Source: Sindora glabra
Taxonomy: Eukaryota > Streptophyta > Magnoliopsida > Fabales > Fabaceae
Direction: 5' to 3'
Assembly (NCBI GenBank): GCA_020226215.1
Contig: CM035232.1
Location: forward strand, 64,514,184 to 64,578,183
DNA length: 64,000 bases
The translations under genes were made by a program, and so were the position numbers. Shown here piece by piece: positions 12,992-26,070 of the stretch. The notes under the pieces are model-generated. The model searched no databases. It saw only the letters and a program-made list of their open reading frames with translations, and was not told the DNA's origin. How positions within the stretch are numbered: position 1 is the stretch's first letter; each line of letters begins with the position of its first letter.

Positions 12992-14922
12992 ATTGATTTA
13001 GTGAGAGAATTCAATTAATTTAAGAAATTAAATTAGAAATTTTCAAATTAGTCTATTAACCCTCTATCCCTATGTGTAAGACCATGATTAACTAACCACA
13101 ATTCAATATCAAAATAGCAAAAAGATCAGGAATCATAAGGATGAACACTAATTATATTAAATTAACATTCAACAAATACAATTTCAAGAAATTAACACAT
13201 AAAACTATGGAAAAAGGAAACTTAATTAGGGAAAGTCAACAATACAAATTATGATCTTATAATCTAGAAGAGAAGAGCCTAAAAATCCTTGAATTAACTC
13301 CAAATTTAGCTTTCTATAGCTAGGGAATACAAGAGTTAGAAGAAGAGAGAAAATTGTGTTATTGAATTTTGTCTAGATTGTTATGTGTCATGAGTTCTCT
13401 ACCTCCTATCTAACATAATTAAACTAAAACCTTATTGAACCTAAATTCTATTCCTCTAACAATTACAAAGATAGGCCCTTCCTAATTTTTAGAAGTAGAG
13501 AACATATTTTTACAAAGCAATTAACTCTAAGAATTATAGTAGTAAAAATCCTACAAGTCTAACTTCTAACTAGTATAAAACCATTAAAATAATGTAATTT
13601 AGGTAAATTATAAATAGAAAGGTTGTAGAGTTAGCCTTAGGAAGATTTAGGTACTAATTACATATTAATTGGACTTTTGTAACTTTAGATATAACCCAAA
13701 TATTAAAACTAGCTTAGTTATGATAGAAATAGGGTTTCACTTCTTGGTTAAATAAGGGTTTCAACAAGTCTAAACTGAACTTTGATCAAAACACTAAAGT
13801 TGTAGATTTTTTTTTTAAATTTACCAATGGTATAAAGATTACCCTAATATGATATACAGAGCCCAAGATATAACTGAAAAATAGAAATAGTATCAAAATC
13901 TTACATTAATTAAATAAATTCATAATATTACAAAACTAACTCTAAATTATAAAATAAGGCCAATTATATAAAATTAAGCATGTGTAACTCACTAAGAGGT
14001 ATAAAATAGAAGGAAATAATGTAGATAAAATATTAATAATTAGATTATCAACTATATGGGCATAGGGAAACATACCAAGGTTGGAGTCCATTTTCATTGT
14101 GCGGTAGGATTTTTCTTAGCATATACTTAATCTCGCTACCTAGAAGTTAAAGCAAAGTATAAAAACATTGATGAAGAAGAGCTATGAAAATCTAACCTTT
14201 TTTAAATTTCAAAATCTTGAAATAGTGACAAAGCCTACAATTTTAATGACTTTGTAAGATTTATTTTTGTCAAGTTTGCTTGTATGCTTTAATTATTATG
14301 CAGTGGTCAAGTTGGATCAGATTTTATTTTATATCTAGGGATCAAATGTGACTATAATTTTCTTGTTTAATATTGTAAACTTACTTATGCACAACATACT
14401 ATGTTTTGCTTTTGGAAACTCTAGTCTTGGGTTTTTTATACACCTTTTGTCTTATTCTTAATTTAGTGGATCCAAGTCAATTCTTAGGAAGGAATAATTT
14501 TTTTGTAGTTTGTTGACCATTTTTCTGGTATTTGAGAAGGGAACATCTTTTCTAAACTTTTATTACAAGTGCCTATCTTTTAATGCATATGGAATTTCGA
14601 CATGAATACGATTTTTTTTAAATTATGATTTCCTGCTTTCTAGAATGGAATTTGTGTACAAGGCATGGGTAAGAGAGAATAGAGAAAGGTTAAGTTTTGA
14701 GGAGTTACATTGTAATGGCCCTATTGTTAATAGGTAATATAGGATCATTATAGCATAAAAGACAATTAGATAGTTTTGATATGAACTTAGGATTATCTTA
14801 AATGGCCTTAAACCATTTCTCTTTTAACTTATTGAAAAATTTTAATTTAGTTTATACTATTATTTAGCCTAACTCCATAAATAAAGTTGAGTTTATTAGA
14901 ATTTGAAATTTTTTTCTAAGTC
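12992..14922. repeat. Second copy of the 1931-bp duplicated block
   Basis: Counterpart of 1-1931. Here the sequence runs on uninterrupted at both sides (Gypsy LTR on the left, long LTR on the right), so this copy is the one in a coherent context. The part up to about 14.0 kb is presumably the rest of the Gypsy LTR; 14.0-14.64 kb looks like intron or upstream sequence of the broken t-SNARE gene. Confidence 0.95.
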
Positions 14923-17414
14923 TGGGGCACCTCCCTTAGAGGGCTGGATGACATATGCATTATTTGAAAAATAAAAATCCTAATAATTGTTCCTCTTATA
15001 AATTTACATTAAAGAGTAATTTTTAATAATTTTTTATATACCTAAAATGATTATTTTAAGAAATTATTATTTTTAAAATTTTTTAAGGTTCGACATTTTA
15101 AACTAGAACCCCAAATCTAGATATTTATTCTTTAAAGTTTTAATTTTTTTAATTAAAATGGAGGTATTTCCTTATTTACATTTATGTTTCAAGTAAATGG
15201 AAAGTAAAATATTAAATGGAAAATAAGGACATACTCGACCCAGAAATATAAATAAAGTGCTAAGAACGTAACCTAAACCTAATAACCCATGAACCAATGA
15301 CCTAGAAGACCCAGTGATCTAGAAAACCCTTTTTACACAAAAAAAACCAGAACAAAAAATAGAACAAAATGACATAGACACATTGAAACCTTCTTTTTTA
15401 GGCTCTTCTCTTCTTCTTCTTTCTTTTCCATTTCTAACCACATGAGATAACTCTTTTTCTTCACATTTACATGCATTTTCTTCCATTTTCTCCCTATTTT
15501 TCAATGCTATATCTGTTATTTCATGATTTTCTTGCTAGTTGTGATTTTTGGGGATTTTAGGCAACAAGCTTTGAGAACTCCTTTCTTTTGCCTAATAAGG
15601 TAATCATACGCTTTATTCTCTTGTTTAAGAGTTAGATTGATTTAGATTAGTTAGTATATAACAAATATTAGCTTGTTCTTAGGTTATGCCTAGGATTTGA
15701 AATTTAGGATTTTTTTGTAATGAGGAACTCAATGTTATAAATTGATGTTAATTTGTTGTTTGATTACTTGCATAAGGCTAAAGAACACTTTTTAGTAGCA
15801 TTGATGGTTTGTGAAATAGGATGAATTCAAACCCGAGCATATTAACTATTTTATGAGTAGAAAATGTGTATTTCCACATTTTTATATATTTCCAACATTC
15901 TCTATACTTTTGAATTATTAATTTTATTAATTAATTTATTTATTATTATTTTCTTTACTTTTTAATTCCATATATATGTTAGAGCACTAGGTACTCTAGG
16001 GACAAGCACCTAAAAAATTTCTTTTAAGTTATAGTAATATAGAATGATACTTTGATGAGTAAATTGATTTATGTGATTTATTTTGAGATGGTGTATTGTT
16101 GGAACCTTATTGTATAATGTTTTTTTTAAAGGTTATTGTGGAAGAAGTGATAATATATCAAATTTTCATATATGCTTGAAAAAATTGATTTTTGATGAGT
16201 TTGGAGTAATTTGATATTGAAAATATTAATTACTATAGTTGAAAGCCTTGATGAGCTATTCATAATTGAAAAGAGTATGATTGAGATTGATTTAAATTAT
16301 TGATATATGAAACTATTTACTTCTAAATATTTTCTTATATAATTGTTACTTATATAATGGCAGTGATGACGTTAGCCTTGGTGCACCTTGGTTTGAACCC
16401 CAATTAGCAGGGGAGTTGCTAACCCTGTGTGTCAGCCAACATATGTGAATTAGTTTATGGTAGCTTGATAGGTTACTTTAACGCTGAGAGCTTTTTTGAG
16501 ATTGTTATTTCATGAGTGAAGTGCTCATGTTTATTAATCATGACTAGAAATTTTCCACCCTAAAAGTGTATTTTTATGGTTTATGTTTTTTAAATTTATT
16601 AACTTTTAATTTTAATTATTTATTTATCATGAATATATTGTATTGAAAGTCTTACCATAAATCCATGTTCATGATGATTTCCTATTATGTTTAAAGAACC
16701 TATCATCTACTTTTTAGGTTTGAAACTCATGTTTAGTATTATGCTTTTAATGAACATTCAAATTGGTATTTTAATGAAATATGATTGTATAACTCTTATG
16801 ATATTATTTTATGTTGAAAAGCTTATTTATTTTCTTTCTAAGGAAAAAGTCATGCCATGGTTTGTCCTACTTCTGTTGGGAATTTATATTATATGTTCAT
16901 TGAGTCAATAACTCACTTCATTTATTATAATATTTTTTAGAAAAGGATTTGGCTTTGGGTCCATCATTTAAAGCTTCTTAGAGAGAGAAGAGTATTCTCT
17001 TATGGTGAGCCTTAAACTTTATCTGTGTGGGCTTAATGTAAAATTTTAGTATATTTTGAAAGTTATAAAATTTTGAAAACTTTTAGATGTGCTCTATTAA
17101 ATCCACAGGTAGGAAATGCTTATATTGATTTACATATATGTGTTTTGTTATAATTGTGAAGGATTGTCTGGTTACAAAATGATATGGATATTTTGTTAAT
17201 ATATGGATTAACAGGTGAATATTAAAAAATGAAAAAGTCCATGTAGGATTATATGAATGTGAAAAATTAATGAATGTATAATGGTTATATGCTTTCTTAA
17301 GTTCTAAATAGGTTACAAATTATCCTATGATGTTTTAAGCTTGCATGACCTATATGGATGTGTTTTTCTCTTAGAGTCATGCATCGATCACAACCTTTAG
17401 TTTCAATCGTGACA
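14711..17414 (+). mobile_element. Solo LTR, copy A of the long TGTAAYGGCC family
   Basis: Begins TGTAATGGCC and ends CGTGACA (TG...CA), 2,704 bases. It aligns along its whole length with the copies at 57444-60303 and 50009-51649 plus 61237-62386. Recognisable shared blocks include CTAGATAGTTTTGATATGAAC, a TTCTTCTTCTT-rich patch, GCACCTTGGTTTGAACCC, GGGGAGTTGCTAACCCTGTG and GTGAGCCTTAAACTTT. Flanks are TACAT before and TAGAT after, a 4 of 5 match expected of an aged 5-bp target duplication. It sits in an exon of the t-SNARE pseudogene, and no internal retrotransposon domain adjoins it. Strand is the reading direction chosen; transcriptional orientation is not proven. Confidence 0.88.
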
Positions 17415-17585
17415 TAGATGAACTACCTTGGGAGTTGCAAATTGCTTTAGGTACTACAAAATTTTATTTTATCTTAAGGTCCTTTAAATTTCTATCTAAT
17501 ATATGTTTAGTTTTCAAAATTCTCTTCCTTCATCCTCTATTTATCCATTGAGGCTAAATGTCCTATTTCAAGTTTTAATATTACG

Positions 17586-17608
17586 TTATATATATATATA
17601 TATATATT
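17586..17608. repeat. (TA)n microsatellite
   Basis: About eleven TA units in the intron-like part of the t-SNARE pseudogene. Confidence 0.95.
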
Positions 17609-18519
17609 TAATAAATATATGCTGGAATAGTTGGAAGAATTTAGCTATTAGGTTAAGCTATAGGAATCTTGGTGGTGACAATACAAGCACTAAGCATAGG
17701 CAAATTATTTCTACTATTAAGAGCCAAATCTCACACATTGAAGTAGCATTGAGGGCATTTTAAGTTGAGAATGGTAAGCCACCACTTTTGATGGCTACAT
17801 TTGGATGAAAAAGAGCGAGAAGATTTTACTACATTTCTTTCTAAATCCCACTCAGACTATGTGCAAGGAAAAGGGTTAATGGACATAAGTTACATCTTCC
17901 TTAAAAAGCTTAGTTCAAGAGAAACAACTCAATGAAAAGAACAAAGACTTTAATATAGATACTTCTTGCAAAAAAGATATTGGTTCTAGTGAAGTTACTA
18001 AAAATGTTATTGCCATTACGAAGGATACAAATTGCATAATAGAAATTAAAGAAGATGCAGTTTCAAGAACTAGTGATGTAGATTCTTAAGTAGATAGAAC
18101 TATTAATTCAAAGAGGGCAAGGAGTTCACTAAAATTTGAGGCTTTAAGAATTATAATTGCTAATAAAGATGAATATAGAAATAAACACATGCGGACTGTT
18201 GAAGTCACCCTCAAGGAGAAAGGGTTTATACCTACCTTTTGGAAGTGAAGAATATCCGCAGGCCATGCGAGCAGTTCACATGTTGGATCAAGTTAAATTA
18301 TGAAGTTCTTCAAATAATGTGCTGCAATAATTAATAATATTTTTTAGAAGGTGCATTTTAATGTAGTTTTAAAGACTTTTTCATACTTTGCAGCTTTTTT
18401 ACTAAATTAGTTGATTCTAGAGACAAGGATAAAGTTCTCTATGCTTGCAACGTAGTTGTTTTGTCCAAAGTTACCCTTGCTTTTATGCTAACATTTTCAT
18501 CATAGGTATGCTTTTAGTT

Positions 18520-20440
18520 CTAGCTCACAAACAATTCCTGAGTTCTAAGGAAACTATTATTTATCAAAATCTTTGAGGTGTGTTCATTATGATCTTATAT
18601 CATGTCTTCCCGTTAGTCAAAATAGAATTTTCTTTATTCTACTTTCTATAATTGCATCTAGTGTGCAGTAGCTCCTAATCTTTGTTATTATCTTTGATAT
18701 GCTGAAGAAAATGTGTCAATAATATAGCTATTGTCAAATATTGAACTATAGCTATTTTTGCTGGATTATTGGATAAGATTTTCATAAGAATTTGATTCTC
18801 ATAGGTACTTGTAATTAACTTGTTTGAGGGAAGGACAGAGCAAGAATCTTCATATAAAAATAATGTCATTGTCTTGAAAGAATCCAATTGGATATTGATT
18901 TTGAGATGATAGTTCCTATGGTAACATTTTACATTTTCAATCTCTTGTTGAAATTATTCCTATTTAATTTTGTTGTGTTGCAACACCCTTTTATGCAAGT
19001 ATTTAACGAACATTATGTCTAAATGGTGTAAAGCTCCTATGAACCATGCCAAAATTTGTATTAAGATACACTTATAAATATGATTTTTTTAATTGAACAA
19101 GATAAGAAAAGAATCTATTAATGCTTGATATTTTCTAGCTTTCCTCTTTTGCCTTACGCAAAATTCTATTAGTATACAGCATATGTAGCAATTTCTTTTC
19201 TTTATCTTTGTATGAAGTAACTCATATCTTTTTTGGAAACTTATATGTCTGCTTGTGGAATTTGCTTATAAGGATTTAAGGACCCTTTATTTTCTCTCTT
19301 ATCTAGTTTTAAATATCCTCAACTATTTTTGACTTGCTAATAGTAAAAGATTTTTGCTTAGTTTCTAGTTTACTTCTAATAACTAAATATTTCAAACTTT
19401 GTAGTGCCCATTGTACTTCACAAAAGATGAAATAATTACATCTTCACTCAACCAGATGGAGAGCTATTTCTACAATCTTCAAACTTAAAGATCCATTTCA
19501 AATTGATAAAATAATATTAGTTGGAAATGTTGACATTATATGTTTGTTGAGTAAGTTATAGATATGGTTGACTTCTAAGAAAATATTGCATTTCCCTTTT
19601 TCCTTTTAGGAAAGCCTACACCCACATCCCACATTTCTCAATTGGTCTCTCATCTGCCCTCTTATAAATGCAATCATTTGCTTGACATGAGAAAAATGCT
19701 TTAGCTTCATAGGATGGGATTGGATGTACTACGTGCCATTATTATTTTTTTTTTGGAAATATTCAGTCTTCTATATATCCTTTTGGCCACTAAAATAGTT
19801 TTTACTAGTAATTAGCTTTTACTGGAATGCATTATATGAATGTTTGGCTTTCGGCAAGTCTTCACATGGGTTAGATTTGATAGGCCTATGCCCCTTACAA
19901 TTAATATAAATGAATTTATCTAACTAAATCATTACAAGCTCTATTTCTCTGGATTTAATGGCAATTTAGTATAATTAAATGTGCTCATCTAATTAAATCA
20001 ATGCATTAGTTTTATAAGGAAAAATCATGCTAGTTTTATTCGTTGTAATTTATTGCAACAAGATACTCCAAGCCCACTTTCTTTCATTTAATTCCACTTA
20101 TAAATAATAATTTACCACAAAACCTAGAAGACCAAAATAACACATTATAGTGCATTTTAGAAAGAACAAAAGCACTAAAACAAAAACTATTGAATCCCAT
20201 TTGATCATTGCATAGCTCTTATGAAGCAACTCAATAAATTGAATGAAACCACTGTAGAGATTATTAGAAAATTATAGCAAACGAACTCAAGTAACATTAT
20301 ACCATCATAAATCAGTATTTTTGACTTTCAGCAACTTTCAACTAGTTCAAAATAGTAACTTCATATGAATCAATACATCAAAATGGGTCATCAACAAGTA
20401 AACCTAACAACCTCTTAAATAGTTTGTGTATATGGATTAT
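18520..20440. other. Non-coding DNA, nothing recognised
   Basis: AT-rich sequence with only short chance frames. It may include 3' flanking DNA of the t-SNARE pseudogene. No repeat shared with other parts of the window was noticed. Confidence 0.5.
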
Positions 20441-21439
20441 CTTAGTCTTAACTTTACGAAAAATGTTACTATTACTATTTGTGCATATATATAGTATGTA
20501 TGTTAAAATGAAACCCTAGAGGTTAGGATGACAAACACGCATGTCACTATTTTATTGCATGTGACCGTCACTAATCCCATATAATAATTATTTGCATACT
20601 TAATCGAAACATTGCTATCAAGAATCTTCATGTTGCTATTTATATGACAAATAGAAACATGGAAGCACACATGTTTTATTTTTCATATCTTGTTCACATA
20701 GAAGCAAATAGAAACATGTTATTCTTTTGATAACAAATAGAAACATGCAATCTAACATGACATTTATGGATTATATCTTATAATGAATTCTAATTTTAAC
20801 TTCGTCACTCCATTTTTAGTCCAAACATCATAATAAAAGTAATAATAATATGTTATTTTAGTCATATTACTATTTATATGATAAAAAGAAATATGGAAGC
20901 ATGCATATTGAAAATGTGCATGTTCTATATTCTTTAACATCATGTTATTATTTGCATACCAAATAATAATATGTTATCCTTTATGTTATATTTGCATTAC
21001 ATGTCGTAAAGAACTTTAATTTTAACTTAATCAATTCATTTTACAATGCAAATATCATCATTACAGTACCTATCTTGCTCTAGCATAGTTTAATCTTACT
21101 TTTTCTACTAATGTTACTGTCTGGCATAATATAGTTACCTAAATAGTAACATGCACAATGATTGTATTTTTCAGGTTATTGCAATGCATTCATTGACATT
21201 AGGTATATTTTGTGTTCTTTGGCATGATCTTATTGTTTGGATCCCAAATAGTAACATCTAATCTTACATGTTATGCTTCAATTTTTTTTTTCATAAAGAA
21301 CTTTAGTTTCTACTTGATGAATCCATCTTAAGTTCCACACCTTAATTTATCTCTCCTAATGATGTTATTGTCTGGCACCAGATAATAATCAAATAGTAAC
21401 ACGTAAGCAATTATGCAATTCTAGAGTTACATTCACTAA

Positions 21440-21745
21440 TATATTGTTTTTGTTGATGTTTTTATTTAGTTCGAAAATAGTAACACATTGTTTTCTCATA
21501 GTTTCATTATTAATCATACTTGATTTGTCTATTTATTTTATTTTTTTTATTGATGTTACTATTTTTAAACTAAATAATAACATGTTAGACCAATAAAACA
21601 TGTTACTATTTGTTCTAAAAATAGTAGCATGTTAATTTTTTTATCGATTTTATTATTAATGATACTTAATTTATTAATTTATTTACAATTTTTTATGTTA
21701 CTATTTCCAAACTAAATAATAACATGTTATTTTAAGCTCATTTCA
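21440..21745 (+). repeat. Dense block 1 of the hairpin repeat
   Basis: Two adjacent units, with the TTCATTATTAATCATACTTG / TTTTATTATTAATGATACTT anchor at about 21504 and 21649, spacing about 145 bases. Each carries a GTTACTATTT...AAATAATAAC hairpin. Confidence 0.75.
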
Positions 21746-22834
21746 TCACAATAATGAAAGATAATGAAATATCATGTTATGCTTTAAACCTCCACATGTT
21801 ACTATTGTATGCAAAATAATAACATGCACAATGATTATTTTTATTATCTTATTTCAATACACATGTAATAATTGATGTCAATTTTTTGCCTGGACCTATA
21901 CTCTCAATGATAATTAAAAAGTACTTTTTAATTGTAGAAGCATTTTATGTTTTTGGCGCAATATTATTATTTGCATCACAAATAGTAGCATTATTTTTCA
22001 CTGATGTTACTATCTTGTATAAAATAGTAACATGACATTATCCAATTTTAGCTTAATTTTTTATGAATCTAATTAAGGCATTTTTCTTCATCCCTAAATA
22101 GAAAGGCAACAAAATAACTAAACAAAGAGAAGTAATTGAAGAAGCGACTAGAAGATTCCAATAGTATAGATCAAATCTACTAGCGTGTACAAGATAAATT
22201 AATGATCTTCACTTTAACAAAAGCCACATAAGGGTGCTATAGAAAAACCCTTTTTGATTACTTTTCAACACCATAATCATGAAAAATCTTAATCACAATA
22301 TATGCTATAAGAGCAATCAAGAAATATAGGTAATAATTGTCACCTTTTCCTTAAAGCACAATGAATTTATAATTAGGGGCAAACATCTTAGCATCACACC
22401 TACATTAATGAAATTTTTTTTTGAAATAAGAGATAGAGATTGCCGTATTAGCACAACACCAAACAAGAAGCCACAATCAAATTTCTATAGCAAGTGATTT
22501 CATGGCCAAGGATGCCTCATAAAACTAACAATATTCAATGCATTCCAATGCACAACTAGAAGATCAGAAATGGATGTTTAAGACATCTTATGGCTTGTTA
22601 CACTGATACTACTAGTGACCCTATTTGATATAACACTAGCTTAGTTCTACCTTAAATATGTTGAGAGCATACATGACATGGCAAAATATTAGTGACCTAC
22701 ACACATAAATCATCAATTAATGAATTCAATTACAAATGATAAGCCACTAAATGTCATAGGTTGTGTTATGCTCTTATTAGTAAGTTATCGTTATCCAACT
22801 TGTATTGCTTCATGCCATTTTGTTCCACATTGTC

Positions 22835-23440
22835 TTCAATTATTTTTATTCATTTAATTGCATATTCTTTAGCAATTTTATTATTAATGAGAATTCACTT
22901 GTCTGATTATTTTGGATTTTTAGTTAATGATACTATTTGGAGACTAAATAATAACATGTTACTGTTTAGTTTGTACATAGTAACTTATCGTTCTTTGATA
23001 GTTTGATTATTAGCATGACTTGATTTGTCCATTTATTTTAGGTTTCTGGTTTATATTACTGTTTGGAGACCAAACAATAATATGTTACTATTTGGTCTAT
23101 AAACAATAATATATTATTCTCTGACAGTTTTATTATTAATAAGAATATATTTATCTCATAATTTTAGCTTTTTAATTGTTAATGGGACTTGATTTATCCA
23201 TTTATTTTGATTTTTTAATTGATATTACTGTTTGGATACTAAATAACAACATGTTATTGTTTGGTTTGCACATAGTAACATATTATTCTTTGACAATTTT
23301 ATTGTTAATGACACTTAATTTGTCTATTTCTTTTAAGTTCTTATTGATATTACTATTTGAGAACTAAATAGTAACATGTTACTATTTGGCCTACAAGTAG
23401 TAATATGTTATTTTTTAACAAATTTTTTGTTAATGACATT
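22835..23440 (+). repeat. Dense block 2 of the hairpin repeat
   Basis: Four to five head-to-tail units, anchored by TTTTATTATTAATGA-like strings near 22877, 23003, 23127, 23297 and 23425. Spacing is mostly 124-128 bases, with one interval near 170 that holds a partial extra unit. Each unit has two back-to-back hairpins joined by a central ACATGT, for example AAATAGTAACATGTTACTAT at about 23365-23384. Short apparent frames here are by-products of the repeat. Confidence 0.8.
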
Positions 23441-25619
23441 AAAAGGCCCTTTCTTTTTTACTCTATCTTCCAATGTAACTTTCATTGAAAATGAATCAAA
23501 CAATATGTACATTATATTTTTGACAGTATTGCTTGTATAAGGCAACAAATATGCTAAAAGAATATCAAAATCAAAAAATACTAAGATGCTTCAACCGAGA
23601 CCTGAGACTCCTCACATGGCAATTGAAGGAGAAACTTGTTACCTAGCTTTAGATAATCCTTAAATAATATCATTTCCTTTACCCATGTTGCTGTTATGTT
23701 ATCACTTAATCTTTTGCTTCATGTTATTGTTTCTTACAAAAATAAAAGTATATCAACTAATAATACTAATGAGCAACCACTTCTACATTTCAAGTGGTCA
23801 GCAAGGAGCTGGAACAAACAAACAAAGAAACCAAGCTTCTTTACCACCTTTACACACAAATAACACAAGAAGAATAATAAAGCAAATACAAAAAAAAAAT
23901 AAAAAAACATATCACACCCTCCTAATTGGAGGACTCTAAAACTGATGATGACATAACAATCACATAATACATAATAAAAGCTCAAAAAAAATATTAAAGC
24001 AATTCATAGAAATTGTGCTATCCTAACAAGAATAGAATGAACAAGAAAATAACATTATACAACAATTGATGGATTAGCTCCTCAATGCAACCAATAGGAT
24101 AAACTAACTGACTGATGAATTGAAGTTTTTGATAGAAACTTCAAAGCTTAGAAGAACAACTACAATAAAATAAACAAATAATCACAAATCTCACATAAGA
24201 AAATACATGACTTTGAACACAACTTTTTGACACAACAACACAAACAAACAATCTTAACATGATCATTAACACCTTGCAAAAGAAAAATGCTAGTCTTGAG
24301 AACCAAAACAACCAAGTAACAATATAGCTTATAAAAATGATTATGTAGCTAGTTGTATAGGAAAAAATAAACACTACATAAGAAGAAGAATAACCTTAGA
24401 TTAAGCATATACAAAGGCCAATGATTAAAAATATAAAAGCAAAAACAAGAAAAACAAAATAAGATGCAGAATACACTTACTTAAAATCACATAAAAAATA
24501 CATAATAACTAACAATAACTACTGAGAAGAACTGATAAGGGCAAGGAGGCTCCTATAATCATCTTAGAGGAAATAGTTGTGGAATTAGATAAAGAGAAAT
24601 ACACCAAAAAGTCAACAATAAGTACAAAATGGTTAGTTGCAAAATACCTTCACCAAGATGTTAAGAAGAAACTACTCTAAGTACAAAAAATAGGAGGAAT
24701 ATCGTAAGTCATATGCTATTTTGTTATTGATTGCTTTGATTAACTTAATATTGTTGTCTTGTACCTTAACTAATTTCTACACCACATCATTATTTGTAGG
24801 TCTTTTGTCTGGTCATCTCCTCAGTAGGACATGTACATAACATTTAAGGAGTTATGAGATGTGCTTGTAGAAAAGTTGCTTCTCTGAAATCTTACAACAT
24901 TAGTGTTTTGCCTTGTTCCTTTTATAGTCATGTTACTATTTGAAGTTGAAATAGTAACATGACAACATTTAGCATTTTTAGACTCTAAAACATGATGTTA
25001 CTTTTTGGAGTCCAAATAGTAACAAGTAGCTCCTTGTACTATTATTTATTGTTATTTTACTAATGTTTTTCTTCTTTTTTTACTCTTTTTTGGAGTTTAA
25101 CTTCTTCTTAATCAATTTGTCTGGCAAAAATTAATCCTTAAATTTCAAATCATAGATTTCCATGCTTTCATGCTCAGCATGGTTAGTATATCCAGTACTA
25201 ATAAGATATTTGTATTTGACAACATGTATTAGGTAAGATTTTAAATTCATTCCCAAATGTGGCATACGAAAAATAATTTGATATTAACTCATGTTTAAAA
25301 TATATTAACAATTTTATGTGGTGAACTTATTTAGATTCTATATGAAAGTAAAGAAGATCAAGTTTAATCAAAAGGTAAAGCAAGCAATAACTACAAAAAT
25401 TATTTTATTCTCAATAAACTCAATAGGTGTTAGGGATTGCACAAACCCCAATCATTACATATTGTTGGCATTAAACAATGCAAATTGTAAGTAAACTCAT
25501 TATAACTCAATGAGGCCCAAAAAAGAAGGGATTGTAAATCCATACCTTCTTGATGCCAAAATAGTAGTAAGTGATGTTTGGATTATGATCAAATACTAAC
25601 TATTTTGGAGTTACATTGA

Positions 25620-26070
25620 CTAATATGTTGTCCTTGGTTAATATTATTGTTCGGTTTGAAAACAGTAACATGTCATTTTCTATAGTTTTATCATTAATCA
25701 TACTTAATTTATCTATTTATTTTTTTATTGATGTTATTATTTCCAAACTAAATAGTAATATGTTAGACCAAGAAAATAATATGTCATTGTTTGGTATGCA
25801 AATAGTAATATATTATTTTCTCATAATTTTATTATTTATCATACCTTATTTGTCTATTTATTTTATTCTTTTGGATATGTGATTGTTTCCAAACTAAATT
25901 GCAACATGTTAGACCAAAAAAATAACGTATTATTATTTATTATAAAAATAGTAACATATTATTTTTTTATCAATTTTATTTTGAATTATGTTTGATTTAT
26001 TAATTTATTTTCATATTTTAGTTAATATTATTGTTTATAGACTAAATAGTAATATGTTATTTTTTTGACT
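25620..26070 (+). repeat. Dense block 3 of the hairpin repeat
   Basis: Three units spaced about 145 bases (anchors near 25685, 25827 and 25974) in the same orientation as blocks 1 and 2. Units are closest to block 1, sharing ATGTTAGACCAA after the hairpin. Confidence 0.75.

Larger units (their letters stand above)
14644..18510 (+). pseudogene. Syntaxin/t-SNARE N-terminal family protein, pseudogene split by an LTR
   Basis: Decayed copy of the plant family typified by Arabidopsis At4g30240/At2g18860, membrane proteins with a syntaxin-6-like amino-terminal helical domain and a carboxyl-terminal anchor. An exon opens after TTTCTAG at 14644 and reads MEFVYKAWVRENRERLSFEE up to 14710. There a solo LTR interrupts it. 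Directly after the LTR the same frame sense resumes as DELPWELQIALGTTK (about 17417-17462). A later exon (about 17629-18285) gives RLSYRNLGGDNTSTKHRQ and then IISTIKSQISHIEVALRAF, a block with VIAITKDTNCIIEI, and TLKEKGFIPTFWK followed after a shift by EEYPQAMRAVHMLDQV. A hydrophobic tail SKVTLAFMLTF lies at about 18464-18497. Stops and shifts are frequent, so it is non-functional. The first exon is not found. The same exon is also present at 1652-1718 in the duplicated block. Confidence 0.85.

Noticed and set aside
16687..16911. 74-codon frame
   Set aside because: Inside solo LTR copy A and not conserved as a frame in copies C/E and D.
22761..23367. Short plus-strand frames rich in Leu/Ile
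   Set aside because: They lie in the 126-bp repeat block and repeat with it; composition artefact.
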